From NCBI RefSeq assembly GCF_018555685.1, contig NZ_JAFLWW010000011.1:62001-126000 (forward strand): a stretch of DNA of 64,000 nt. Reading direction: 5' to 3'. Below, in pieces: positions 19,083-27,935 of the stretch. Source of the DNA: Aminobacter anthyllidis. GTDB taxonomy: Bacteria > Pseudomonadota > Alphaproteobacteria > Rhizobiales > Rhizobiaceae. A program made the position numbers and the translations under genes. A model generated the notes under the pieces. The model was not told the DNA's origin. It searched no databases and saw only the letters and a program-made list of their open reading frames with translations. The first letter of the stretch is position 1. The number at the start of each line of letters is the position of its first letter.

Positions 19083-19754
19083 ATGGGATCGCCCACGGTC
19101 GGGCTTTACCTGCTGGATGATCACAAGCCGAGTCTATTCTACAGCAAGCAGGAGCCTGAGGGCTTCATCCGGGAGTACAGCGACGAGTTCGACAAATACG
19201 ATCCGCTGCTCGCTTACATTTTTGAGAAAGGGCGGCCTGTCGACGGGTCGACGGTGGTCGGCTCGTCTGGCTGGCAGCACTGCAACAATTTCCAGCTGCT
19301 GAGGCGCTGGGGCTTCAAGCACTGCATGGCCGGGCCGCTTCTGGTCGAGGATCGCGTCGTTGGCGTCGTCTACACCGCCAATGGCGGCGAGACGGGCCCC
19401 TATCGTCCTCAGGCAGTCGACAGCATGGATATTCTCTGCCGGGCCGGTTCACTCGCCCTCACCACCATGGTGGAAACCGGCCGGCTCGACGGTGCGCCGA
19501 TCGGCTGGATATCGCAGTCCAGCGTCGCGTCGCGCCGTGAGCGGACGATCGGCGGGGCACATGCCTTGAACCAGTTGCCGGCGCGATCGCGCGAAGTGGC
19601 GCTGTTGGTCTGCCGCGGCCAGTCCAATAAACAGATCGCGCGGGCTCTTGGGATTTCCGCATATACGGTCAAGGATCATGTCGGCAAACTTTGCCAGCGA
19701 CTTCACGCCCACAACAGAACTGAACTGGTCCAGCGACTTCTGACGACGCACTAA
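19083..19754 (+). CDS. LuxR-family transcriptional regulator with GAF-like sensor, probably 5'-truncated
   Basis: From ATG 19083 the protein has a GAF/PAS-like sensory part (VGLYLLDDHKPSLFY to LVEDRVVGVVYTANGG). The C-terminal LuxR helix-turn-helix is LPARSREVALLVCRGQSNKQ, ALGISAYTVKDHVGKL. The same frame continues upstream to 18999 with plausible family sequence (LAVAASRSLEALGESCHREI) but has no start codon before a TAG, so the original N-terminus appears lost. The break coincides with the truncated end of the opposing Fic gene. Translation may start at TTG 19080 or ATG 19083, giving a shortened regulator of uncertain function. Confidence 0.65.
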   Translation: MGSPTVGLYLLDDHKPSLFYSKQEPEGFIREYSDEFDKYDPLLAYIFEKGRPVDGSTVVGSSGWQHCNNFQLLRRWGFKHCMAGPLLVEDRVVGVVYTANGGETGPYRPQAVDSMDILCRAGSLALTTMVETGRLDGAPIGWISQSSVASRRERTIGGAHALNQLPARSREVALLVCRGQSNKQIARALGISAYTVKDHVGKLCQRLHAHNRTELVQRLLTTH

Positions 19755-20337
19755 ATCCACCATCTAGACCAGCAGCTGACTGTCAGCTCTCGATTCCTGA
19801 GTGGGCATAGCGGGGCTGCTCCTGATGAGAAGCCCGTTTTCGTCCTGTAGGCGACCTCGGGATCGTTTGCATGATTTCAGCCGCCGACCGGGTAAGGGCG
19901 GTATGGACCGGTTCAGTTCTGTTGACTGTTTGGCTGCGCAGGAGCGTGAGGTTCCCCAAGTGGATCTCGGACATTGCCTTTGATGTCCGGGTGCATCGTT
20001 TCAGATGCAAAAAGGAAAGCTGAACAATCCTCGCCCGGCAGCACCTGGCACACCAGCGGAGAAGACCGATAACGGTCAGAGCTAAGTTCCAGGCTCGGCT
20101 CGTCACCACGCATGTCCGTTCAGCACAACTGTTTGTCGAAGTCGCCGCTTGCCAAAACCCAGAAGTTGACAACTCGACAGGGCTATCCTACACGTACTCT
20201 ATCGATATTTGCTTGCTGAGCTTTGGTTACCGCGCGTTTGGCACCGCGCCCTGAACGAACCTTTCTTTCAAAAATCGCTATCACCATTCGCAGCGCTTCG
20301 GCGTTGTGGGTACACTTTTGCTATGAAAGGGTTCATC
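19755..20337. other. 583-bp region before the cold-shock gene
   Basis: No convincing gene is seen. The distal part probably carries the promoter and leader of the cold-shock gene; such genes often have long structured leaders, but no specific structure was verified. Confidence 0.4.
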
Positions 20338-20547
20338 ATGACCACTGGCACCGTTAAATGGTTTAATTCCACCAAGGGCTTCGGCTTCATCCAGCCCGAC
20401 AATGGCGGCGCGGATGCGTTCGTCCATATTTCTGCTGTAGAGCGCGCCGGAATGCGCGAACTCGTCGAAGGCCAGAAGATCGGCTTCGAGATGGAGCGCG
20501 ACAACAAGTCTGGCAAAATGTCTGCCTGCAATCTTCAGGCCGCCTAA
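20338..20547 (+). CDS. CspA-family cold-shock protein
   Basis: A 69-residue single cold-shock domain. [21 protein letters not shown] contains RNP1 (KGFGFI) and [13 protein letters not shown] contains RNP2. It binds single-stranded RNA and DNA, probably as an RNA chaperone. ATG 20338 is preceded by AAAGGG at 7-nt spacing; the longer open frame upstream is leader. A strong intrinsic terminator follows 66 bp after the stop. Confidence 0.92.
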   Translation: MTTGTVKWFNSTKGFGFIQPDNGGADAFVHISAVERAGMRELVEGQKIGFEMERDNKSGKMSACNLQAA

Positions 20548-20613
20548 GTCATCCAGTATCTGCCTCTCCGTTGACCACGGATGTACTGGCACTGTGAGAG
20601 CATGATACCAAGC

Positions 20614-20645
20614 AAGGTCAGGCGCTGTCCGCCTGACCTTTTTTA
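20614..20645 (+). terminator. intrinsic terminator of the cold-shock gene
   Basis: An 11-bp perfect stem (AAGGTCAGGCG / CGCCTGACCTT) with loop CTGTC runs into a six-T tract. It is a textbook rho-independent terminator. Confidence 0.92.
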
Positions 20646-20685
20646 ATTGCCGGCTGCCTATGCGGCCTCCCATACGGAAAATCCA

Positions 20686-20910
20686 TTGTTTCAGACACAC
20701 AGCAAATCTCGCCAACAGGCGGAGATTGCCTTCAGCCGTGCCCAATCGCAATTCTTCGCCCGCAACAACTGCGTCGATGCGGTGGACGTCCTCGTTCGCA
20801 CCCGCGAGGAAAAGACGCTCCGACTTCGCGAAGCGCGCCTTGCAAAGGAACTGCAGGATCGTGCAGGGGCGACCGCTATCCTTTTTGCCAAGAACGCCAC
20901 GACGAACTGA
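20686..20910 (+). CDS. small hypothetical protein, basic and helical
   Basis: The frame encodes about 74 residues from TTG 20686 (QTHSKSRQQAEIAFSRAQSQ, then VDVLVRTREEKTLRLREARL and AKELQDRAGATAIL). Its highly charged amphipathic helical composition looks like a genuine coding frame and resembles short uncharacterised proteins of rhizobia. No function is recognised. The start is uncertain: no ATG is available, GGA lies about 8 nt before TTG 20686, and an earlier TTG at 20647 falls beside the terminator. Confidence 0.5.
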   Translation: MFQTHSKSRQQAEIAFSRAQSQFFARNNCVDAVDVLVRTREEKTLRLREARLAKELQDRAGATAILFAKNATTN

Positions 20911-21023
20911 CAGCACCTGTAGGAGATGGGTCTGGCGGGTGCGCCCTGTCACCCGCGCGGCATCTGGCGGTTGCTGAAGCCCGCGTGAACAATGTCGAGG
21001 GCAAGCCACATAAAGGAATCTCC

Positions 21024-21299
21024 ATGGCAGAAGATACGAATGAACTTCACGCAATCAACACGGCCTGGCAGATAGCGATTCAGGAGGTCCTGCGCATGGT
21101 CATCCGTGACATGTATCGCACGGGCGGAGAGGTCGCCTTCATGGGGCACATCAAACGCATCGAAGAGGCCGCTGTTGACAGCATCTACAAGGACCTAAGA
21201 CTGCGGGGCACGGACGACTGGACAAATATGCTGGTCAAAGAAAAGGCGAGCAATTTTGTTACAACCTTGCTCACATCGTTCACATTTGACCGGGCTTGA
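21024..21299 (+). CDS. small hypothetical protein
   Basis: A 91-residue acidic, helical protein starting at ATG 21024 with AAAGGA 7-10 nt upstream, an excellent ribosome site. Segments such as NTAWQIAIQEVLRMVIRDMY and GHIKRIEEAAVDSIYKDLRL look coding. I recognise no family. The strong start and neat stop support a real gene. It follows the 74-residue gene in the same direction after 113 bp. Confidence 0.6.
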   Translation: MAEDTNELHAINTAWQIAIQEVLRMVIRDMYRTGGEVAFMGHIKRIEEAAVDSIYKDLRLRGTDDWTNMLVKEKASNFVTTLLTSFTFDRA

Positions 21300-21941
21300 T
21301 CTTGAAGCCCGTGCGTCCGCCCGTTGCTTGCGAGTGAATGGCCACGGTCGCCGATGCGCATACACGAGCGGTGAGATACAAGAAGCCGGTCATCTCATAG
21401 AACGCGTAAAGCGCTGACGAGGTTGGAAGGGCGGACAGGGAGTTAATTCACATAGCCGGTCGATACCGCCGGATCGAGAGAACCCACTGGGGCGGTGCAC
21501 CTCGAGCGCCAGCTTTCGATCGAAAGCTGAGCCGCGCGAATGGCATTATGGCCAGCGGCAGATGAAAAGGCCGCACCTACAGGTTGGATACAGGCCGCAC
21601 CAACCAGTATCCGCAAAGCTCGTGCAACCCATTGCCAACGGAGAGCCACACGGCCCCGGAAGGCTGCCGAGCAGCAATCCGCCCAATCTCGGCCGCAGAG
21701 ATCAGCTTTGCCAATCAAACATCGTCTTCTCCGTCGGTGGAGGACGCGATTGGAGACAATCGTCGGATCGGGTGCCGTACTGCTCTTCCGCCGATATCGC
21801 GCATTCCTCTCAGAACCACTATCCCAGACAAGCTAGAGTCTAACTGCTGCGTCCCATCCTGCCAGCTGATTGGTCTTCCTCTGTTCAGCTTCGTACTCAC
21901 TTTGGAATCCGCGATCAAAGCGTAGGGTTGTGATCCGTGGG
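21300..21941. other. 642-bp region without a recognisable gene
   Basis: Several overlapping open frames occur on both strands, none with a motif or a credible ribosome site. It may be degenerate coding sequence. Confidence 0.4.
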
Positions 21942-22346
21942 TCACCGAAAGGGCTCCTCCGATGGCCCAATCGAAATCTCGCTCGAAAGCAGACGGGCCA
22001 TGGCGTCCTTGATCGTGTGGTCATCGTAGGGTTTTGAGAAGAACCTACTCCCCATAGGCAGATTGCTCTCTTCGAGAATTGTGGCACCTGATGCGACAAT
22101 CAACTTCACAGGCGGCCATCGCTCGCGGATGTAATGGGAAAGCTTGATGCCATCCATGGTCCCAGGCATCTGAACATCGGTGAACACAAGATCTATATCG
22201 GATCGCGACTCTAGAATGAGAATTGCCTCGTCCGCATCGCGCGCCTCAAGCGCCTCGTAGCCCGCGGAGAGCACTAGATCGACGGCACCCATACGAATGA
22301 GTGGACTATCTTCTACGACAAGGACGACCGCTATGCCGTTATTCAT
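21942..22346 (-). CDS. stand-alone response-regulator receiver protein (CheY-like)
   Basis: A 134-residue single REC domain: acidic pair VVEDSP (Asp13 region), phospho-acceptor Asp57 in LVFTDVQMPG, Ser/Thr in VASGATI and conserved Lys in FFSKPYDD. There is no output domain, so it would act by protein contact or as a phosphate relay. It lies 70 bp downstream of, and in the same direction as, a broken HisKA_2-type kinase, probably its original partner. Confidence 0.85.
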   Translation of the reverse strand: MNNGIAVVLVVEDSPLIRMGAVDLVLSAGYEALEARDADEAILILESRSDIDLVFTDVQMPGTMDGIKLSHYIRERWPPVKLIVASGATILEESNLPMGSRFFSKPYDDHTIKDAMARLLSSEISIGPSEEPFR

Positions 22347-22416
22347 GGCTCACTCGGGTAATGAAGGGGAGCCTCGCAGGCTGCAATGGTATAGCGCTTC
22401 AGAAGCAGTTCGGTTC

Positions 22417-23453
22417 CTATGCAGCAGCAGAAAGGTCGGTTCGCAGGCCAGCACTTTCCTGGTGGCTGATTGTCACGACAGTGCCGGGACGCGCATCGCT
22501 CAACTGAATCTCGCCTTTTAGGTTCTTTGCAAGCGCCTCGACAATGCCAGTCCCCAGTCCCGCCTTGGGTGCATCGCTCCCCACAGGCATGCCACCGAAA
22601 GCGTCCAGTCATTGCCCGACGAGCGATAGTCGGTCACGATCGTGCCCGATCGCTCATCGGGAAAGGCGTGCTTGAGGGCGTTGATCACCAGTTCCGTCAC
22701 GATAAGCCCCAAGCTGACGGAGACGTCCGCTTCGACGGCGCTGTTGTCGACCGTAACCTGTATCGAAACCCGGCCAGGGTCAGCTATCATCGACGCGCCG
22801 AGGCTTTGGCAAAGCTGAGTCAAATAGGTACGGAGTTCAACGTTGCCGCCCGTGGACGTAGAGAGTTGCCTTTGCAAGGCGGCAATCGACATGACCCTGT
22901 GATGGGCGTTTTGAAGGTGCCCGCGCACTTCTTCCGACTGAACCCGACGTGCGCTCTGCATGAGAACACTTGCGATGATCTGGAGACTGTTTGCTACTCT
23001 GTGCTGGACCTCCCGCAGTAGGATCGCTTTATCGCGAACCAGATCGTCTTTCAATCGAGCCTCGGCGCGAGCATCGGTTACGTCGGTTACGGCCACAAGC
23101 AGACGAATATGATCGATGTCGCCATCATCCAGCGTTCTCGCATTGACGACCAATTGCCGTGTTTTCTGGTTTGGCCGCTTAAGCTCGATTTCGTAGGCTT
23201 CGATATGCGCACTTCCCGAAGCTGTAGCCGTCAGCAATGACGCGAGCTTGGGCATCGCCCATTCGCCGTTCCCAAGTTCGCTGAGGCGTCTTCCGGGAAC
23301 TGTCGCGGGATCGATCTCGAAGGCCCGGCAGAATGAAGCACTCGCTGCAATGACCTTCTGGTCGTCGGACAGGAAAAGCAACGGCTCGTTAGATGATACC
23401 ACAACGGCAAGAGTGCTCGCCGCTTCAAAATGAACAGTCGGGGTCTTTGACAT
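22417..23453 (-). pseudogene. HisKA_2/HWE-type sensor histidine kinase broken by a small deletion in the ATP-binding domain
   Basis: From ATG 23453 (good GAGGG site) the frame encodes a PAS sensor (about 20-130), the HisKA_2 phospho-acceptor LLREVQHRVANSLQIIASVL and the N-box LIVTELVINALKHAFPDE. After WTLSV (near 22590) the frame shifts. The proper C-terminus continues in another frame as GMPVGSDAPKAGLGTGIVEA, then LAKNLKGEIQLSDARPGTVV, ending at 22417. The expected DNGVG (G1 box) residues are absent at the junction, consistent with loss of about 13-16 nt. Losing both frame and G1 box should abolish ATP binding. In frame as sequenced, the product ends at 22518. Confidence 0.8.
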
Positions 23454-24137
23454 GAAGTGGCCCTCAAGGGCCGAAGACTTACGGAGCAAGTCATTACTCG
23501 GCAGGAACGCCGCCGAGCAGGAAGGGCAAGCTCGACGAACACACACTAGCATGTCTGATGCGTACTCGCGTCATATTAGTTATCGCGTTGTCACGGCTGC
23601 CGGCAGCGTATATCGGCAGTGACCCCACGCGCAAAGATCTCCGTTCCCGCGGTCCACCCGGAATCCGTGATGTACAAAATGAACGGCCGGTTGAGGTTAG
23701 TTAGAGACCTCGGCCATACTTGAATTGCATCGCTTTGTGGCCGGCGGAAGCCGCCCTTCGTCGGCCCCAAGGCTAACAGTACTCTACGCACGTCTGGAGC
23801 GCGGCTCCGCCGTAGGCTATCTGTAGCGCGCGCCCATTCGAGCAGCTGCCTCCTCCTAGTCGTGAAGGCGTTACCGCCGGAGAGGCTGGTGTTGTCCGCA
23901 TCGAAGCGCTGATGGTTGGCCAGCGGGTCGGTCGGTGATATGCCGAAAGCGCGGCTGAATACCGCGGCATTGCCGAAGCCGAGAAGTTCGAGCAGCCCAC
24001 ATTGTAGAAGATCTCGCCGCGATCGCAGGAGAAGCGCGTCGTCTTGTTAGGCATGGAGGCCAGGCGACCAAATGCGCCGGCGCCGCACATGTGTTGGCGA
24101 CGCCGGCCTCCGTCATCCCAGCCTGGGATCAGCCACT
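23454..24137. other. 684-bp region with a possible AraC-type remnant
   Basis: No intact gene. On the minus strand at about 23929-24012, LLQCGLLELLGFGNAAVFSR followed by AFGISPTD resembles the end of an AraC-family DNA-binding domain, but no start or continuous frame supports it. The remainder is unrecognised. Confidence 0.35.
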
Positions 24138-25205
24138 TCAGCCTCCTTTTGCTGAGAAGCAAGGCAGGACGTCCTCCTTGAAATATGGGTCCTGATTGAC
24201 CCAGAACATGTAACTGACCTTAAGGAAATCCTGCGCAAAGGTATGGAGGACCGGGACCCGGTTGGTGCGGTTCGCCACGACATTCGCCGAGCCTGTCTCG
24301 CCGACATAGTTGCCGTCCTGCACCGCAATGCCGAGAGGCACGGTGAACTTGCCTTCATGCATCATCGCCAGGGCATGGTTGAGCTGGCCCTTTTTCATGT
24401 ACATGAGATCGGGAGCTCCCATGCCGACGCCGATCTTGTCACCAAACTCGTAAATCCCGCGCAGATAACCCTTGTCCTCCCAAGGCAGCCATTCGCCGGG
24501 CATGAAGTTCGCATAGAGCATGGTGGTCGACTGCGGGAAGGCGACTTTCATCGCCCTCATGTTGGTCTTGAGCGCCGCCACATATTTGTCCGGGGTAAAG
24601 GACGAATCCGTATCCGGCGAAACGCCGATAGCAGTCTCCTGGAGGTTGATGCCTTCGATCACGCCGTCGAACTGCTTGCCAAGTGCGGAAAGCAGTGCCG
24701 CGAAACGGAGTTGGACCTTGGCATTCCAGCGCTTTGCAACCCAGCCTTCGACGGCTCCGCCGTCGGTATATTGCGCAGTGACGCCTCCGTCATAGTCATC
24801 CGTCACCACATAGTCCGGCACCGGCTTGTACTCGGGAGAGAAGGACGCATCCTGCAACTGAATGAAGAGCCGTTTGCCGTGTTTGGCGAGGTAATCGACG
24901 TCGGACTGGATCAACGAGAAATCGTAGTGTCCTTCAGTCGGCTCGAGCTGGCGCCACGCATACATGATCTGCGCGCCGACGAAGCGATCGCTGGTCAAGA
25001 ATGCATGGTCGCGGATCGCATCGCGATCCCTGCTGAAATAGACGAAATGTTCGATGTTGTCCGCCGCCAGCGGACATGCCGCGCCCGTGTACTGCTTGTA
25101 GGCATTGGCATATCGATTGGCGGCATTATCGCCTGCCATGGCGGAGCTGGCGGCAATCGCGGCGCCAAGCGTTATGACGATGCCAAGAGAACGTTTCAAT
25201 TTCAT
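24138..25205 (-). CDS. secreted glycoside-hydrolase-like (TIM-barrel) protein
   Basis: A 355-residue protein with a clear Sec signal (MKLKRSLGIVITLGAAIAAS, cleavage near AMAGD). The mature part has barrel-like strands typical of clan GH-A-related proteins: FVGAQIMYAWRQLEPTEGHY, LAKHGKRLFIQLQDASF, DGVIEGINLQETAIG (possible acid/base Glu) and FLKVSYMFWVNQDPYF. The exact family is not recognised, and catalytic residues are proposals. ATG 25205 was chosen over an upstream start because the signal peptide begins here. It follows a sensor kinase gene by 125 bp on the same strand, suggesting a regulated secreted glycanase. Confidence 0.65.
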   Translation of the reverse strand: MKLKRSLGIVITLGAAIAASSAMAGDNAANRYANAYKQYTGAACPLAADNIEHFVYFSRDRDAIRDHAFLTSDRFVGAQIMYAWRQLEPTEGHYDFSLIQSDVDYLAKHGKRLFIQLQDASFSPEYKPVPDYVVTDDYDGGVTAQYTDGGAVEGWVAKRWNAKVQLRFAALLSALGKQFDGVIEGINLQETAIGVSPDTDSSFTPDKYVAALKTNMRAMKVAFPQSTTMLYANFMPGEWLPWEDKGYLRGIYEFGDKIGVGMGAPDLMYMKKGQLNHALAMMHEGKFTVPLGIAVQDGNYVGETGSANVVANRTNRVPVLHTFAQDFLKVSYMFWVNQDPYFKEDVLPCFSAKGG

Positions 25206-25330
25206 AGGTCTACCCCTGAGTGGATCGAGGCCTGCAGGCCCGTTGTCCTCCATTGTCTAGTTTTCGGATGGCCTGCTTTCGACCTCGAAGTGGTGCAACT
25301 CGCGTGCAGATTCTGTGCAGGCGACAGGAG

Positions 25331-26866
25331 TTAGTCGAACGCGATCTCGAAAACGGCGCCGCCCGGAGTGGCAACCGGCGTCAGGCGCGCTCCATAAAGC
25401 TCGAGGATGGCAACCACGATGGCCAACCCGAGGCCTGTTCCACCCTGTTCCCGGCGCGTGGTGAAGAACGGCTCGGCCAGGCGGCCAAGGTCGCTGTCGG
25501 CAAACCCTGTACCGTTGTCTGAAAGCCGGAGGGTCCGTCCGGCCCAGACCAGCTCAAGCCTAGTCGCCCCATGGTGGCGCGCATTCTGCGCCATATGCGC
25601 CAGCACCGTTTGTCCATGCGCAACCGACAGCGGCAGGACGGCATCCAGCGGAGCCAAGCTGATATCGAGATCGACAATCTCGGGCAGCATATCCCTGATC
25701 TGACCGGGCTTGCCGCGCAAGCTCTCGCGCGATCTCGTCATGTCGCGGAGCTGGTGGAGCAGTAAATCCATCCGCTCGCCCTGGGTCTTGATGGTGCCTA
25801 TGAGGCTTTGTTGCGCATCATGGGACAGCTGGCCATCCTCGAGCAGCTCGGCGGCACCCATGATCGAGGTAACCGGCGATTTGAGTTCGTGGGTAACGTG
25901 GTTTGTGTAGATGCCGATCTCCTTGCTGCGCCGCGACAGCGTTCCGGCCATGGTGATCACGGCCTCGCCGAGTTCGGCAATCTCCCGCATGCCGTAATGG
26001 CCGAGCGGAGCGAGCTCGGAATGGCCGCCACTGGCGACCATTCTCGACTGGTCGCGCAGGGCGCGGATCGGCCGGAGCATCGTCCGCACCAGCAAGGTTC
26101 CAACGACAGCGGCGCTCAACAGCGTCACAGCGACCAGGACGATGAAGGCGATGCGCTCTCCGGCGAAATACTCCGTCAGCCCAGGAGCGGTCCTGGACAG
26201 ATAGACCGCGCCGATCACCCGGTTCTGGCTGATGACAGGATAGGCAATCAGCACCCTGAAACCTGTCCCGCCGCCAAGCGCAGCCAGGCGAAACCGCGTG
26301 CCCGCGTCACTGCGCCAGCGCAGCGCGGCCCCGACATCGCCTTGCAGCGCCTGCTGAACTTCCGGCACCGCGGCAAAACTCGCCGGCTCGCGGGCGAGCA
26401 TGTCTATCCCTTGATGGTCCAGGAAAACGACAGTCGAAAGCGTCGTACGACCGGCATTGTCGGCCAAGGCACTCAGCCCCGGCGCAATCCTGGCATATCG
26501 CGGATCGAGTCGCGCCGCGGTGGGCACGGGATCGGGGCGAACAGGCTCGACCACATCCTGACGAAGGTTCAGCAGCGGTCGAAAGGTTCGTGACGCGGCG
26601 CTCCAGAATATGCGCTTGGGCGGTGGCAGATAGTATCCAGGCAAGGGCCCTCCTGCTTCGGGCGACCCGGCCTCGATAGCCACGACATAGGCCCCGGCGT
26701 AGATCGCCGCTTGCTTGATGAGCGAAGCCTCCGTCTCGTTGACGAGCCGGTTCGTTCCGATCTGCAACGCCAGCGTAGCCACGATCGGCACCGCAAGCAG
26801 GCTTGCGCAGACAAGCGACACAACCAGCGACATGGACGGCCGCCATTTCCGGGTTATCTGGCTCAC
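25331..26866 (-). CDS. membrane sensor histidine kinase
   Basis: A 511-residue kinase. The first membrane helix lies at about 13-35. A periplasmic sensor domain of roughly 200 residues follows, then a second helix (IAFIVLVAVTLLSAAVVGTLLV), a HAMP segment, the H-box HVTHELKSPVTSIMGAAEL, N-box HMAQNARHHGATRLEL, G1 LSDNGTGF, F-box FFTTRREQ and G2 GGTGLGLAI, all intact. GTG 26866 overlaps the regulator stop as GTGA, implying coupling; a TTG at 26890 and ATG 26833 are alternatives. It should phosphorylate the OmpR-type regulator encoded upstream and possibly control the secreted glycosidase-like gene downstream. Confidence 0.88.
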   Translation of the reverse strand: MSQITRKWRPSMSLVVSLVCASLLAVPIVATLALQIGTNRLVNETEASLIKQAAIYAGAYVVAIEAGSPEAGGPLPGYYLPPPKRIFWSAASRTFRPLLNLRQDVVEPVRPDPVPTAARLDPRYARIAPGLSALADNAGRTTLSTVVFLDHQGIDMLAREPASFAAVPEVQQALQGDVGAALRWRSDAGTRFRLAALGGGTGFRVLIAYPVISQNRVIGAVYLSRTAPGLTEYFAGERIAFIVLVAVTLLSAAVVGTLLVRTMLRPIRALRDQSRMVASGGHSELAPLGHYGMREIAELGEAVITMAGTLSRRSKEIGIYTNHVTHELKSPVTSIMGAAELLEDGQLSHDAQQSLIGTIKTQGERMDLLLHQLRDMTRSRESLRGKPGQIRDMLPEIVDLDISLAPLDAVLPLSVAHGQTVLAHMAQNARHHGATRLELVWAGRTLRLSDNGTGFADSDLGRLAEPFFTTRREQGGTGLGLAIVVAILELYGARLTPVATPGGAVFEIAFD

Positions 26867-27555
26867 GCGGTGGCAGGCCCAGCGACGCAATTGCCAAGCC
26901 GCAGCCCCACCCCTCTCACCGTTTCGATCACGTCGGCATAACCAAGGGCCGCGGCCTTGGCGCGGATGTTGCGCACGTGACTGTCCACTGTACGTCCCGA
27001 CAAGGTGTTGTTGCCGCCATAGGCCTTGTCGATCATCGCCCCACGGCCGACGACGATGCCGGGTCGGGCCGACAGGATTTCCAGCACCGAAAATTCCGTT
27101 GCCGTCAGTGGCAGATCCTTTCCGGCAAGGGCGCAGATGTGGCGTTCGCTATCGAGCGTGAGGTCGCCGTGCCTGGTGATGCCAACTGCCTGCTTGCCTC
27201 GTGCCAGTATGGCCTTGATCCGCAGCAGCAGTTCGCGCGGCGAAAACGGCTTGCTGACATAATCATCCGCCCCAAGCTCGAAGCCCACTATCCGGTCGAC
27301 CTCGTCGTCATGCGCGGTCAGGAAGACGATCGGAACGTGCGAGCTGGCACGGATCGCCTTGCAGCATTCGACCCCGTCCATGACAGGCATTCCAATGTCC
27401 ATTACCACCAGGTCGGTATGGTGTCGCCGTAACTGCTCCAGAGCCAGGCGCCCGTTGGCTGCCTGCTGGACACTCATTCCCGCCCTTTCCAGCGCAATGC
27501 CGATCACGTTGCGTATATCTGGGTCGTCATCGACAACGAGAATGTTCGGGTTCAT
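26863..27555 (-). CDS. OmpR/PhoB-family response regulator
   Basis: A 230-residue protein. Its receiver domain has acidic DDD, phospho-acceptor Asp53 in VVMDIGMPVMDG, and Lys in DDYVSKPFSPRELL. The C-terminal winged helix is LPLTATEFSVLEILSARPG, then GRTVDSHVRNIRAKAAALG. ATG 27555 was chosen because the receiver domain begins immediately after it. It is first in the regulator-kinase-glycosidase operon. Confidence 0.9.
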   Translation of the reverse strand: MNPNILVVDDDPDIRNVIGIALERAGMSVQQAANGRLALEQLRRHHTDLVVMDIGMPVMDGVECCKAIRASSHVPIVFLTAHDDEVDRIVGFELGADDYVSKPFSPRELLLRIKAILARGKQAVGITRHGDLTLDSERHICALAGKDLPLTATEFSVLEILSARPGIVVGRGAMIDKAYGGNNTLSGRTVDSHVRNIRAKAAALGYADVIETVRGVGLRLGNCVAGPATA

Positions 27556-27935
27556 AACGCAATCACCAAGGAGACATGCCACAAGATGGCCGAAACCAGC
27601 TCCTTCTATCGGAGCGGGCGGTTGCAAGCCAAGACCTGGTTGCAGGTCAAGACCGGAGCGGTCCGGCAACCTCTGATACAAAAGCGCGAAGATGATGGCA
27701 CTTCTGCGCTGGCCTTGAGGCCCGCGGCCGGAAATCAGCCGGCACGTTTCGTCGTGTGATCTGACCCTTCATTAACATCTTTTCACAATTCGGCCAGCGC
27801 GCGCTGCTCCGCTGGTTCGCATCGTCCGCGACTATGAACGTTTCCCAAGCTGCCCGGGCCGGTGTTCCCGGCTCCGGGCAGGGATCTCATGGCGCCTGGC
27901 CGAACCATGTTTCAAGAAACGAGCACTAGAAAAAC
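27556..27935. other. 380-bp intergenic region with a GC-rich hairpin
   Basis: It contains the promoter region of the two-component operon. An imperfect GC-rich hairpin at about 27849-27881 (CTGCCCGG ... CCGGGCAG) lies downstream of the cystathionine-synthase-like gene, which ends at 27936. It could help stop that transcript, although no T-run follows. Confidence 0.45.

Noticed and set aside
23773-24162. 129-codon minus-strand frame
   Set aside because: The only family-like stretch (AraC-type end) lies in another frame, so the open frame itself is probably incidental.
24243-25334. Long plus-strand open frame opposite the glycosidase-like gene
   Set aside because: It mirrors the codon positions of the signal-peptide-bearing minus-strand gene, and its translation shows no domain or membrane pattern.
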